From contig CAMDCN010000003.1 in NCBI GenBank assembly GCA_945890485.1, forward strand, positions 62,001-126,000: DNA of 64,000 nucleotides, written 5' to 3'. The notes under the pieces are model-generated. The model searched no databases, had not been told where the DNA came from, and saw only the letters and a list, made by a program, of their open reading frames with translations. Origin of the DNA: Candidatus Sulfopaludibacter sp. SbA3 (lineage in GTDB: Bacteria; Acidobacteriota; Terriglobia; Bryobacterales; Bryobacteraceae). Every line of letters starts with the position of its first letter. Position 1 is the first letter of the stretch. Position numbers and translations under genes: made by a program. This document shows, piece after piece, positions 15,650 to 24,986 of this stretch.

Positions 15650-17578
15650 ATGTTCGACCTTTTCCGCCGCCGCGACAAGAATGTTCGTATTTTGTTGACC
15701 ATCTTGTTGGGCTTCGTTGCTCTTTCGATGGTTGCCTATCTGATCCCTGGAGGGCCCGGGAGCCCGGGGATGGCCGGCAACGACACAATCATCGCCGAAA
15801 TCGGCGACGAGCAACTTTCGATGATGGAAGTGCAGCGGACGCTGCAAGGGGCCCTGCGCGGCAAGCAGTTCCCGCCCGAAATGCTCCAGAATTACGTTCC
15901 CACCCTCGTCGATCAGATGATTGCCGAACGCGCCGTGGCTTATCAGGCCTCTCGCATGGGCTTCTCGATTAGTGAGGAGGAACTCGGCAATGCCCTCCGC
16001 TCAATGCTCGGCAATATTCTTCAGGGCGGCTTTGACAAGGAGCGCTACACTGCATTTCTCGCCCAGCAGAATATGACGGTGGCCGACTTTGAAGGCAACG
16101 TGCGGAAGCAGATGCTACTGACCAAGCTCCGCAACATCGTGCTCGAAGGCGTCGTCGTCACCCCGGACGAGATTGAAGCCGAGTATCGCCGTCGCAACGA
16201 GAAGGTGAAGCTCGACTACATCTCCTTCAGCACTGAGAGCCTGAAGAAGCAGGTGACGGTTTCGCCAGCGGATCTCGAAAAGTTTTTCAATACCAACAAG
16301 GCCGCCTTCCGGATGCCCGAAAAGCGCAGCTTTGAAGTCCTCGTCGCGAACGAGGAAAAAATTGGTGCTTCCATCAACCTCTCCGACGACGATCTCCGCA
16401 AGATCTACGCCTCCAGCCTCGACCGCTACCGTACCGGCGAGCGCGTCATGGCCCGGCACATCCTGCTGATGACCCAGAACAAATCGGCCGATGACACGAA
16501 GAAGCTCGAAGCCAAGGCGGCCGACCTTCTGAAGCAGGTGAAGGGCGGCGCTGACTTCGCCGAACTGGCGAAGAAAAACTCCGACGACCCCGGCTCTGCC
16601 CCCAAGGGCGGCGACCTCGGTTGGGTCACCAAGGGCCAGATGGTCCCGAACTTCGAAGCCACCGCCTTCTCCCTGAAGAAGGGCGAGATCAGCAACGTCA
16701 TCAAGACCGAGTACGGCTTCCATATCGTTCAGGTCACCGAGCGCGAAGACGCTCGCGTGAAGCCGTTTGACGAAGTGAAGGCGGAACTCGCCACCGAGAG
16801 CAAGAAGCAGTTGGTGTTTGACCGCATGCAAAGCTCGATCGAGCAGGCCCGCGCGGCTCTCGTCAAGAGCCCCTCCTCCGGCGCCCAGATCGCTCAACAG
16901 TTCAATCTGAACCACTACGTGGTGCAGAATGCCGGCAGCGGCGATCCTATCCAGGAAATCGGCATTAGCGCCGAGTTCGCCGGCAGCATGTTCGGCCTGC
17001 AGAAGGGTGGCGTTACTCCGGCGGTCACCGCTCCGGGGAACAAGATTGCCATCGGCGTGCTGACGGGCATCACCCCGAGCCGCGGCGCTGAGTTAGCCGA
17101 AGTGGCCGATCAGATCCGCGAGCAAGTGACCGAAGTGAAGGCTCGCGAAATGCTTACTGCCAAGAGCGCCGAAGTGGCTCGCTCGATGTCCGAAGCCGGT
17201 GTCGATCTGGCCAAGCTGGCCAAGTCGCTCGGTGGCGAGTTGAAGACCACTGCCGAGTTCGGCCGTGACGGAGCGGCCGATGGGATCGGCGACGCGGCAT
17301 ACTTCGCGGACGCTTTCGTGAAGCCGGTCGGCACCATCATTGGACCGGTCACGATGCCGGAACAGGTTGTGATCGCCCGGGTTGCCGCCAAGGTGGAAGC
17401 CGACATGGCCAAGCTCGCCACCGAGCGCGAAGGCATGGTTAGCGCGCTGAAGGGTCGCAAGTCCCAGGAGCGGAAGGACCTCTTCGAAGATGGGCTCGTT
17501 CACCGCTTGGTGGAACAGGGCAAAATCAAAATCAACACCGACGCGATCAAGAAGCTCCAGAGCAGCTACCGCAGCTAG
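15650..17578 (+). CDS. PpiD/SurA-like membrane-anchored peptidyl-prolyl isomerase
   Basis: A 642-residue foldase. One transmembrane anchor lies at about residues 14-33 (ILLTILLGFVALSMVAYLI). It is followed by a SurA-N/PpiD chaperone region ('LVDQMIAERAVAYQASRMGF') and a parvulin domain at about residues 265-365 ('ARHILLMTQ', 'SDDPGSAPKGGDLGWVTKGQ', 'YGFHIVQVTERE'). A second, long helical and PpiD-like C-terminal region completes it. The order matches PpiD, which assists folding of proteins emerging from the Sec translocon at the periplasmic face. ATG 15650 has AGGAG nine to ten bases upstream. The DedA gene begins 6 bases after its stop, so the two are likely co-transcribed. Confidence 0.9.
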   Translation: MFDLFRRRDKNVRILLTILLGFVALSMVAYLIPGGPGSPGMAGNDTIIAEIGDEQLSMMEVQRTLQGALRGKQFPPEMLQNYVPTLVDQMIAERAVAYQASRMGFSISEEELGNALRSMLGNILQGGFDKERYTAFLAQQNMTVADFEGNVRKQMLLTKLRNIVLEGVVVTPDEIEAEYRRRNEKVKLDYISFSTESLKKQVTVSPADLEKFFNTNKAAFRMPEKRSFEVLVANEEKIGASINLSDDDLRKIYASSLDRYRTGERVMARHILLMTQNKSADDTKKLEAKAADLLKQVKGGADFAELAKKNSDDPGSAPKGGDLGWVTKGQMVPNFEATAFSLKKGEISNVIKTEYGFHIVQVTEREDARVKPFDEVKAELATESKKQLVFDRMQSSIEQARAALVKSPSSGAQIAQQFNLNHYVVQNAGSGDPIQEIGISAEFAGSMFGLQKGGVTPAVTAPGNKIAIGVLTGITPSRGAELAEVADQIREQVTEVKAREMLTAKSAEVARSMSEAGVDLAKLAKSLGGELKTTAEFGRDGAADGIGDAAYFADAFVKPVGTIIGPVTMPEQVVIARVAAKVEADMAKLATEREGMVSALKGRKSQERKDLFEDGLVHRLVEQGKIKINTDAIKKLQSSYRS

Positions 17579-17584
17579 TTTCGC

Positions 17585-18235
17585 ATGCTGCATACCGTGC
17601 TGGACTTCCTAAAGACCCTCACTAATCCTGACGGTCTGATGCAGTTGCTCACCAGTGTGTTTTCCGGCTGGCAGGGCTATGCACTTCTGTTTGCGATCGT
17701 CTTCTCGGAAACGGGTCTTCTGGCAGGGTTCTTCCTGCCGGGAGACTCGCTTCTGTTTACCGTCGGTGTCGTCGCCGGCGCAGGCGGCTTGAATATCTGG
17801 GCGATCATCGGCGTGTTAATCGTCGCCGCGGTCGTCGGCGACGGGGTAGGCTACCTGCTGGGCCGCAAGGCTGGGGTGAGCGTCTATAACCGCCCGGATT
17901 CGAAGCTCTTCAAGCGGGAGCATCTGCTTCGGACCCAAGCGTTCTACGATAAGCACGGCGGCAAGACCATCATCTACGCCCGCTTCGTTCCCATCATCCG
18001 CACTTTCGCGCCGTTTATCGCTGGCGTGGCCGGGATGGACTATCCTCGCTTTCTGTCGTTCAACATCTTCGGGGGCATCGGCTGGGTGGTCTCGATGACC
18101 ATGGCCGGTTACTTCCTCGGCGACAACGAGATCGTCCGGAAGCACTTCGAGAAAGTGATCATCGGCATCGTGTTTATCTCCGTCCTGCCGATTGTTTTCG
18201 AGTACTTCAGAAGTCGCGGGCGCAGCGAAAGCTAA
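17585..18235 (+). CDS. DedA-family membrane protein
   Basis: A 216-residue inner-membrane protein of the DedA/VTT family (undecaprenyl-phosphate or phospholipid handling in known members). Characteristic features are 'FSETGLLAGFFLPGDSLLF' near the N-terminus, 'VGDGVGYLLGRKAG', and the motif 'YARFVPIIRTFAPFIAGVAG' with the conserved Arg residues and Pro of the re-entrant loop. About five hydrophobic segments are visible. It follows the PpiD-like gene by 6 bases. Its last 29 bases overlap the convergent 3' end of the formylglycine-generating enzyme gene, leaving no room for a separate terminator. Confidence 0.92.
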   Translation: MLHTVLDFLKTLTNPDGLMQLLTSVFSGWQGYALLFAIVFSETGLLAGFFLPGDSLLFTVGVVAGAGGLNIWAIIGVLIVAAVVGDGVGYLLGRKAGVSVYNRPDSKLFKREHLLRTQAFYDKHGGKTIIYARFVPIIRTFAPFIAGVAGMDYPRFLSFNIFGGIGWVVSMTMAGYFLGDNEIVRKHFEKVIIGIVFISVLPIVFEYFRSRGRSES

Positions 18236-19190
18236 TATTCGTGGTGGCGCTGTCCGGTGTGTTCTTCGTGCGAGCCGCCGGACGGTAGCGATTGCAGTAG
18301 CTCTTGTGGCACAGGTAGCTGCCGCCTTTCATCATGCGCTCCCGGCCCTCTGGCGGGCCTACCGGGTTCACGTGCGTCGCCGTCATGTGCCACGTCGGAT
18401 GGAACCAGTCCTGGCACCACTCCCAGGCGTTGCCCGTCACCGAGAGCAGGCCGTATCCGTTGGCCGGAAAGGCATCGACAGGCCCCGGCGCGGTAAACCC
18501 ATCCTCGCCCAGGTCGACCTTCGGGAACTCGCCCTGCCAGATGTTGCACAGGTGCTTTCCGCCCGGCGTCAGCTCATCGCCCCACGGATACTTCTTCTGT
18601 TCCAGGCCTCCCCGGGCCGCATACTCCCATTCGGCCTCCCGCGGCAGTCGCTTTCCCGCCCAATCGCAGTAGGCCTGCGCGTCGTTCCAGGCAACCTGCA
18701 CTACAGGATGATGCAGACGATCCGCAATCGATGAGTCCGGGCCCTCCGGATGCCGCCAGTCCGCCCCAGGCACCTTGCACCACCATTCATGCCCCAGGAC
18801 GGTGTCTTCGACGATCCTCCGGTACTTCTCCTCCGGGATGTGGCCGGCGAAGACGAAGCTCCAGCCGAATCGCTCGCTCTCGGTCCGGTAGCCGGTAGCC
18901 CGTACAAACTCGCTGAACTGGTCGTTGGTTACCGGCGTTGTATCGAGATAGAACGGATCGACGTGAACCTCCCGGATTGGCCCTTCGCCGTCGGCGGGAA
19001 AGCCTTCCGCGTCCTCGGCGCCCATCAGGAAACGGCCCCCGTCGAGCTTGGTCATCCCTGCCGTTGACCCGGTCCGGACCACCAGCCGCTCCTCGGCCAT
19101 CCGCTTCGAGAGGGCGAGTTCGGCCTCTCGCTGGCGGCTCGGAATACAGCAGGGATTCACCCCGCCCAAAACGCGGAACGGATCGCTCAT
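18207..19190 (-). CDS. formylglycine-generating enzyme (sulfatase maturation)
   Basis: A 327-residue FGE/SUMF1-fold protein. The C-terminal block 'GGSYLCHKSYCNRYRPAAR' followed by 'TKNTPDSATTNISFRCARDF' closely matches the active site of genuine FGEs, including both redox Cys residues (C294 and C299, five apart as in the human enzyme) and the NTPDS motif. Many SUMF1-fold proteins lack these, so this is probably a true, copper-dependent oxidase that converts the sulfatase Cys to formylglycine. The N-terminal half has the family pattern 'GGRFLMGAEDAEGFPADGEG' and 'PFYLDTTPVTNDQF'. Its likely client in the window is the sulfatase at 8461. It is coupled (ATGA) to the upstream parvulin gene. Confidence 0.93.
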   Translation of the reverse strand: MSDPFRVLGGVNPCCIPSRQREAELALSKRMAEERLVVRTGSTAGMTKLDGGRFLMGAEDAEGFPADGEGPIREVHVDPFYLDTTPVTNDQFSEFVRATGYRTESERFGWSFVFAGHIPEEKYRRIVEDTVLGHEWWCKVPGADWRHPEGPDSSIADRLHHPVVQVAWNDAQAYCDWAGKRLPREAEWEYAARGGLEQKKYPWGDELTPGGKHLCNIWQGEFPKVDLGEDGFTAPGPVDAFPANGYGLLSVTGNAWEWCQDWFHPTWHMTATHVNPVGPPEGRERMMKGGSYLCHKSYCNRYRPAARTKNTPDSATTNISFRCARDF

Positions 19191-20065
19191 ACGGCCGGTT
19201 GCTTGGCGGTTTTCACTATCGCCTTCTCCTTTAACTGATCGACAAACGCTTCGAGGGCCCGCTCTCGCTTTTCGGCCTGCAGCGCTGACTCGATCTCATC
19301 TTTAACGTCATTGAACGGCCGGATGCCTTCCGGGCGCCGGTCGTGCAACTGCGCGATGTGGAACCCGAACACGGAGCGGAACACCGGGCTCACTTGCCCC
19401 GGCTCCAGCTGCAGCACTGCGGCCTCGAACTCCTCCACCATTTCGCCCACGGGAAACCATCCCAGGCTTCCACCTTGGCCTGCGCAGTCGGAATGCCGGT
19501 CCGCAACCTCGGCGAAGGCGCCGCCGCCGGCCAACTCGGCCTCCGCGACGGCGATGGCCGCTTGCGCCGTCGCTTCGTCGACGGTATCGTTGACGTTCTT
19601 TACGATATGCGAGGCGTGTAGCATCGGCGGCACGGCAAACCGCTCCCGGTTGGCCTGGTAGAAATCGAGCAGCTCCTGCTTTTTCGGCTTGGGCGCTTTT
19701 TCTCCCACGTCCTGCACCAGCCGCTCCATCTGGATTTGGGCCAGAATCTCGGCCTTCATCGCGTCCTGGTCCACTCCGGCGCGGGTTGCGCCGGCCTCGC
19801 AGTTGTCGGGATCGCCCGGGGGCGGAAGTAACTCCGTCAGCCGCTCGTTGACCTCCTCTTCGGAGATCGCCGGCGCACGCCGGGCCGCTTCCTGGCGCAA
19901 CAGGACCCGTTCGATGACGTTCTCCTTGCTCCAGTCCTTTAATTGCATCTCGCGGGCGACGGGCTCCATGTCCGCCATCATCGCCTCGTAGTGCGGCCGC
20001 AACGACGCCATCTCCTGCCGGATCAGCGCGTCGTCGACGTATTCGCCATTGATGAGTAAACCCAT
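19187..20065 (-). CDS. parvulin-type peptidyl-prolyl isomerase
   Basis: A 292-residue protein with no signal peptide. A helical SurA/PrsA-like N-terminal region (about 1-135) precedes a parvulin rotamase domain at about 143-245 ('MLHASHIVKNVND', 'DCAGQGGSLGWFPVGEMVEE', 'SVFGFHIAQLHDRR') and a basic helical tail. ATG 20065 has AGGAGG about 6 bases upstream. The stop overlaps the start of the formylglycine-generating enzyme gene, so the two are made together. That suggests a chaperone-like role around sulfatase maturation, but this is inference; the domain alone does not give the client. NifM-like chaperones have a similar architecture. Confidence 0.87.
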   Translation of the reverse strand: MGLLINGEYVDDALIRQEMASLRPHYEAMMADMEPVAREMQLKDWSKENVIERVLLRQEAARRAPAISEEEVNERLTELLPPPGDPDNCEAGATRAGVDQDAMKAEILAQIQMERLVQDVGEKAPKPKKQELLDFYQANRERFAVPPMLHASHIVKNVNDTVDEATAQAAIAVAEAELAGGGAFAEVADRHSDCAGQGGSLGWFPVGEMVEEFEAAVLQLEPGQVSPVFRSVFGFHIAQLHDRRPEGIRPFNDVKDEIESALQAEKRERALEAFVDQLKEKAIVKTAKQPAV

Positions 20066-20077
20066 ATTCCTCCTGCT

Positions 20078-21061
20078 ATGCTATCGCGTATGTTTGTTCC
20101 CGTCTCGATCCTTGGCACCGGATCGATCTTGCCGGCCCGGCGCGTTCTTGCGGAGGATCTGGATGCCCAACTGGGACTGGCTCCGGGAACCGTACTGGCC
20201 CGAAACGGCGTGGCCACCCGCTATTTCGCCGGGCCGGAGGAGAGCTCGAGCGGATTGGGCGCGGCGGCGTTGCGCCAGGCGTTGGCGGCCGCCGGGCGGG
20301 AGCCGGCGGACCTGGACGCGATCCTGTTTGCGAGCGTCCTGGCCGAGCAGCCGATGCCGACGACCTCAATCCTGATTCACCGCCAGATTGGTGGAAGGGC
20401 TGAGGGGGTCACCTGCTTCGATCTCAACGCCTCCTGCAATGGGTTCCTGAAGATGCTGGAGATCGCGGCGTCGGGGATTCAGGCTGGCCTATGGCGGCAC
20501 GCCGGGATTGTGGCCGCGGAGCTGGGCTCGCGGGGGTTGAACTGGGAAGACCTCGATACCTGCACGTTGTTTGGCGATGGGGCTGCGGCGGCCGTGGTTG
20601 GCCCTGGCGGGCCGGCGGGGATCCTGGCGAGCCGTAGCGTCACCCTGAGCGACGGACTGGACCATTGCCGGATTCCGGCGGGGGGGACGCGGTACAACGT
20701 CCGGACGCCTCCGCTGGTGGAGAGCGACTACTTCTTTTCGATGAACGGCCGCGGTCTGCTCCGCCTGATCCAAGAGCACTTTCCGCCCTTTCTCGATGGA
20801 CTGCTTGCCGAGCACCCGGTTTCGCTCGTCGTGCCCCATCAAGCCAGCGCGATCGGCCTCGCGTTTCTCGCAAAGCAGCTCCGTCCTCGCCAGATTCCGC
20901 ATATCGATATCTTCTCTACGGTGGGCAATCAGGTGACCGTCTCCCTGCCCACCGCGCTGCACCATGCCTTTACCCACGGGCACTGCCAGTCTGGGGAGGC
21001 AACGCTTCTGGTGGGCACTGCGGCCGGGGTCTCGCTCAGCGGAATGGTGATTCGCCACTAA
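20078..21061 (+). CDS. 3-oxoacyl-ACP synthase III family (FabH-like) thiolase-fold enzyme
   Basis: A 327-residue KAS III-like condensing enzyme. The catalytic triad is present: C120 in 'DLNASCNGFLKML', His in 'LVVPHQAS', and Asn in 'STVGNQVTVSLPTALHH'. KAS III enzymes join an acyl-CoA to malonyl-ACP. There are no fatty-acid or polyketide genes beside it, so a dedicated secondary role (for example OleA-like or acyl-transfer) is as likely as general fatty-acid initiation. The start is ATG 20078 or ATG 20090; neither has a good ribosome site, and only 12-24 bases separate it from the divergent parvulin gene. Its stop is followed within a few bases by the hairpin of the convergent PEP-CTERM gene. 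Confidence 0.85.
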   Translation: MLSRMFVPVSILGTGSILPARRVLAEDLDAQLGLAPGTVLARNGVATRYFAGPEESSSGLGAAALRQALAAAGREPADLDAILFASVLAEQPMPTTSILIHRQIGGRAEGVTCFDLNASCNGFLKMLEIAASGIQAGLWRHAGIVAAELGSRGLNWEDLDTCTLFGDGAAAAVVGPGGPAGILASRSVTLSDGLDHCRIPAGGTRYNVRTPPLVESDYFFSMNGRGLLRLIQEHFPPFLDGLLAEHPVSLVVPHQASAIGLAFLAKQLRPRQIPHIDIFSTVGNQVTVSLPTALHHAFTHGHCQSGEATLLVGTAAGVSLSGMVIRH

Positions 21062-21093
21062 AAAGAAAACGACCGCAGATTGCTCTGCGGCCG
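21062..21093 (-). terminator. intrinsic terminator of the PEP-CTERM gene
   Basis: A 7-base GC-rich stem (CCGCAGA at 21073-21079, TCTGCGG at 21084-21090) with a four-base loop. On the minus strand it is followed by TCGTTTTCTTT. It lies about 30 bases past the stop of the minus-strand gene and directly after the fabH-like stop, so it may serve both. Confidence 0.7.
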
Positions 21094-21121
21094 TTGCGGA
21101 CGAAAGGAAGAAGCGAACAGA

Positions 21122-21952
21122 CTAGGCCATACGGCGGCGGGCATAGGCCAGAGCGGCCAGACCGAGGCCCATGAGGGCGTAGGTGCTCGGCTCCGGAATC
21201 GCGCTGAGCGAAGCGCTCGCCGAGCCCGTTGCCGCGCCGCACACGGTGCTGCCGGCGGAATCCGCCAAGCAATAGGTTGCCGTCAGGTTGACCGGCAGTC
21301 CATTACCAATTGCGGCCACAGTATTGTCGAGAGACTCTTGATTGGAACCGCCGCCCAAAGGCAGGAAGAAGCCGGAAACGCCGCGGTAGAAGAGGTAGTT
21401 GACCGCCGCCGAGCCGAGCGTATCCTGTGCCACCAAGCTGTCGCCTGCGTCCAGGGTCCCTGATGTCGTGCCGTCGTCGAGATAGGCAATAAATCGGCTG
21501 TCGTAGTTGTCGCCGTTGAAGCTGAAGGGCGTTGTACCGGCCAGACTTGGCTCGTAGTCGCCAAAATTATCTGAATAAACCAGTTGGCTCAGAGTAAAGC
21601 TTTCGGCACCGCCCATGATCTTCAGCCCAAAGTACAAGTTGTTGCCGTACTCGTTTGCAAACGGCGAACCAGGGCTCGCAACTCCCAGCCAGCTGTTAAA
21701 CGCAAATGCCGTATCAATCACTTGATTGGCCGACACCGGTCCACTCACCGTCGTGTAGAACGAAGGAGCAGTTCCGAAAGTACTATTGCTGGTTAGACCC
21801 TGTACTAGAGCCTGAAGTGCATTGGCGTCGTAATCCGGCGCGCTGCCAACGCCCGGAGCGCTGGACGGGCCAATGGACGGAATGACGGTGATCACCGGAG
21901 CTCCAAAGCTCAACCCGGCCACTGCGACCAAGAGCGAAAGTGTTTTCCTCAC
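21122..21952 (-). CDS. PEP-CTERM sorting-domain secreted protein
   Basis: A 276-residue exported protein starting at GTG 21952 with AGAGAGG upstream. It has an N-terminal signal peptide (MRKTLSLLVAVAGLSFGA), a Ser/Gly/Asn-rich, low-charge beta-type body of no recognised family, and a textbook C-terminal sorting signal. That signal is 'IPEPSTYALMGLGLAALAY' followed by an Arg cluster (ARRRMA). PEP-CTERM proteins are processed by exosortase and placed in the envelope or biofilm matrix, often in bacteria with large exopolysaccharide loci such as the one at 33.6-44.9 kb. No exosortase lies in the window. It is single-gene, with its own terminator, and a small 6-base-stem hairpin (21995-22010) lies in its 5' leader. 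Confidence 0.88.
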   Translation of the reverse strand: MRKTLSLLVAVAGLSFGAPVITVIPSIGPSSAPGVGSAPDYDANALQALVQGLTSNSTFGTAPSFYTTVSGPVSANQVIDTAFAFNSWLGVASPGSPFANEYGNNLYFGLKIMGGAESFTLSQLVYSDNFGDYEPSLAGTTPFSFNGDNYDSRFIAYLDDGTTSGTLDAGDSLVAQDTLGSAAVNYLFYRGVSGFFLPLGGGSNQESLDNTVAAIGNGLPVNLTATYCLADSAGSTVCGAATGSASASLSAIPEPSTYALMGLGLAALAYARRRMA

Positions 21953-22126
21953 GATTTAAATCCTCTCTTCCAACGTATTTCGTTTGTTTTACGTAGGCGG
22001 TGGGCCGCCTTACACTTACTCAACCTTACGATTGCTATACAGTACAATGCCTAGAACCAAAGGTCAATAAACTTAAACGTCTGTACTAGGATTTTCCGCT
22101 CAGTTCACAAGTGGAAGGTACCGGTA

Positions 22127-22888
22127 CTAGAAGATTCCAAGCCATTTTCGCCGTTTCTCCGGCGGATCTAACGGACCTGACTCGATTTTGTAACCATCGA
22201 TGACCGCCTGCGGGTGAATCTTCAGAAGCGCCTCGGCATACTCAGTTCCGTATTTGTCTGACACATGCTTCCATGTCTGATCCAATCGCGGCGTCCGCCG
22301 CTGCGTGTCGTGGGCGTCGCTGGCGAGGAAGTGTACCCAACCCTTCTCAATGAGACCTTCGGAGAACTTCCGCACCTCGGCCCCAAAAAAGCCGAGTAGC
22401 GACTGCCCCGTCACCTGCAGGAAAGCCCCTTGATGCACCCATGCTTCGAGGCGCTCCGGCTTCTGCCGCAGGAGCCAATTCCGCTCCGGGTGCGTCACAA
22501 TCACCCGCATCCCCGCATTCTCCATCTTCACGAAGATCTCTTCCGTGTTGGGAAAGATCATCAGATCCGAAAATTCCACCAGCAGCCAGCCCCGCCCGTT
22601 CACCGTGTATTTCGCCGGATTCGCGATGGCGTCCTGAATGTTATCGAGCTTTAAGTGAAAGTCACATCCAGTATGAAGACGGATCGTTTCGCCCAGCCGC
22701 TCCTGCAAGATTTTCCGCCGCTCGGCAATCAACTCCGGTTGAAACGTATATTGCAAGTCGGCGTGGGGCGTCGCAACAATGTCGGTGGTCCCATGCGCCG
22801 CCGCCATCCGCAGCATCGCTTCGCTCTGCTCCACTGTCCGGGCTCCATCGTCCAGCCCCCACAGCACATGACTATGAATATCGACCAT
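22127..22888 (-). CDS. CpsB/YwqE-type PHP-domain tyrosine phosphatase
   Basis: A 253-residue metal-dependent phosphatase of the PHP superfamily. The N-terminal 'MVDIHSHVLWGLDDGARTVE' is the signature of CpsB/CapC/YwqE protein-tyrosine phosphatases, which dephosphorylate bacterial tyrosine kinases that govern capsule synthesis. Further metal ligands are in 'ATPHAD', 'VEFSD', 'VTHPERN' and 'LASDAHDTQRR'. ATG 22888 is chosen because it gives this exact N-terminus; the open frame continues upstream only inside the preceding gene. It lies 5 bases after the oxidoreductase stop, so the two share a transcript. It is 10 kb away from the exopolysaccharide operon whose kinase-like protein would be its natural partner. 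Confidence 0.88.
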   Translation of the reverse strand: MVDIHSHVLWGLDDGARTVEQSEAMLRMAAAHGTTDIVATPHADLQYTFQPELIAERRKILQERLGETIRLHTGCDFHLKLDNIQDAIANPAKYTVNGRGWLLVEFSDLMIFPNTEEIFVKMENAGMRVIVTHPERNWLLRQKPERLEAWVHQGAFLQVTGQSLLGFFGAEVRKFSEGLIEKGWVHFLASDAHDTQRRTPRLDQTWKHVSDKYGTEYAEALLKIHPQAVIDGYKIESGPLDPPEKRRKWLGIF

Positions 22889-22893
22889 GCCGC

Positions 22894-24078
<1,185 letters not shown>

Positions 24079-24097
24079 TCTTGATTGCGAAGTTAGC

Positions 24098-24538
24098 ATG
24101 GAAACCGGACTCCTGCCACTCCTCATCAATGCTGCCGCCACGTTGTACATGACGGGCCTGATCTGGTTCGTCCAATTGGTCCACTATCCGTTGATGGGCC
24201 AAGTGGGCGCTGGCTCCTATCGCCAGTACCAACTCGCGCACCAGAATCTGACCTCCCTCGCCGTCGGCCCGGCGATGCTTGCCGAACTCCTTTCGGCCGT
24301 CGCGCTCGTCGCCATCGATTCCAAAGATCCGTGGCGCTGGGCCGGTCTCGTCGCGGTCGGCGCGCTCTGGGCTTCGACGGCTTTCATCCAAATGCCGCTT
24401 CATGCGACCCTCGCCGGCGGTTTCGACGCCGACGCCCACGCCCGCCTCGTCGCCTCCAATTGGGTTCGTACCGTAATTTGGTCCGCCCGCTCCGCGCTGG
24501 TGCTCTGGCTTATTGTCCGCGCATGGCAATCGCGGTGA
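24098..24538 (+). CDS. uncharacterised four-helix membrane protein
   Basis: A 146-residue integral membrane protein with four hydrophobic segments (about residues 5-27, 55-73, 80-98 and 122-141). Notable polar motifs are 'FVQLVHYPLMGQVG' and 'YRQYQLAHQNLTSLAVGPAM' with several His and Gln residues, which could bind a cofactor or metal. I do not recognise a named family with confidence. It is divergent from the oxidoreductase gene with only 19 bases between the starts, and its last 29 bases overlap the convergent prepilin peptidase gene. Confidence 0.72.
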   Translation: METGLLPLLINAAATLYMTGLIWFVQLVHYPLMGQVGAGSYRQYQLAHQNLTSLAVGPAMLAELLSAVALVAIDSKDPWRWAGLVAVGALWASTAFIQMPLHATLAGGFDADAHARLVASNWVRTVIWSARSALVLWLIVRAWQSR

Positions 24539-24986
24539 ACACCGCCGCTACGGCTACCACCGGGGCGTGCGGCAGCGCCAGGCTTTCCGCGTTCCCCAGC
24601 TTCTGCTCCGGCAAGCGCCGCAGATTACGCCACGTCTGCCCCACCCGGCCCCGGGCCACAATTACAATCAGCGCCACCATCCCGCCGATGACCGCGCTCA
24701 GAACAAAGAGCAGCAGCCAGTTGCTCCAGCCGATCATCGCGCCCATCGCCGCCATCATCTTCAGGTCGCCTGCGCCCCGCCCCCGGAGAAGAAACAGCAC
24801 CGCATAGATCCCCAACGCCGCCCCGAATCCCAACCCGGCGAATCCGAGGCCCTCCCATCCAGCCCGCCAGGCATGGAACCCGAACCCACTCAGCACCCCG
24901 GTCATCGTCAGCCAATTGGGAATCCGACGGCTGTGCAGATCGGTCACCGCGCAAGCCGCCGCAAACACGAGCAACAGCGGAATCAT
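24510..24986 (-). CDS. A24-family prepilin peptidase (CpaA/TadV-like)
   Basis: A 158-residue aspartic membrane protease lacking the N-terminal methylase domain of PilD, as in CpaA/TadV. The two catalytic Asp residues are visible: D16 in 'AVTDLHSRRIPN' and D74 in the GxGD motif 'GRGAGDLKMMAAMGAM'. About five hydrophobic segments are seen. It cleaves leader peptides of Flp-type or type IV-like pilins in the inner membrane. Its ATG overlaps the amidase stop by 4 bases, an unusual operon partner. The only other Tad-related gene in view is the CpaE-like ATPase at 5.0 kb, so the pilus structural genes must lie elsewhere. Confidence 0.88.
   Translation of the reverse strand: MIPLLLVFAAACAVTDLHSRRIPNWLTMTGVLSGFGFHAWRAGWEGLGFAGLGFGAALGIYAVLFLLRGRGAGDLKMMAAMGAMIGWSNWLLLFVLSAVIGGMVALIVIVARGRVGQTWRNLRRLPEQKLGNAESLALPHAPVVAVAAVFTAIAMRGQ

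Noticed and set aside
21122-21952. Expecting an exosortase near the PEP-CTERM protein
   Set aside because: I looked for a multi-helix protein with exosortase-like Cys/Arg/His pattern in the window and saw none; the polymerase-like protein at 40.8-42.2 kb does not show it.
21995-22010. Hairpin in the PEP-CTERM leader as a riboswitch
   Set aside because: Only a 6-base stem with a four-base loop and no surrounding conserved structure; too little to call a riboswitch.
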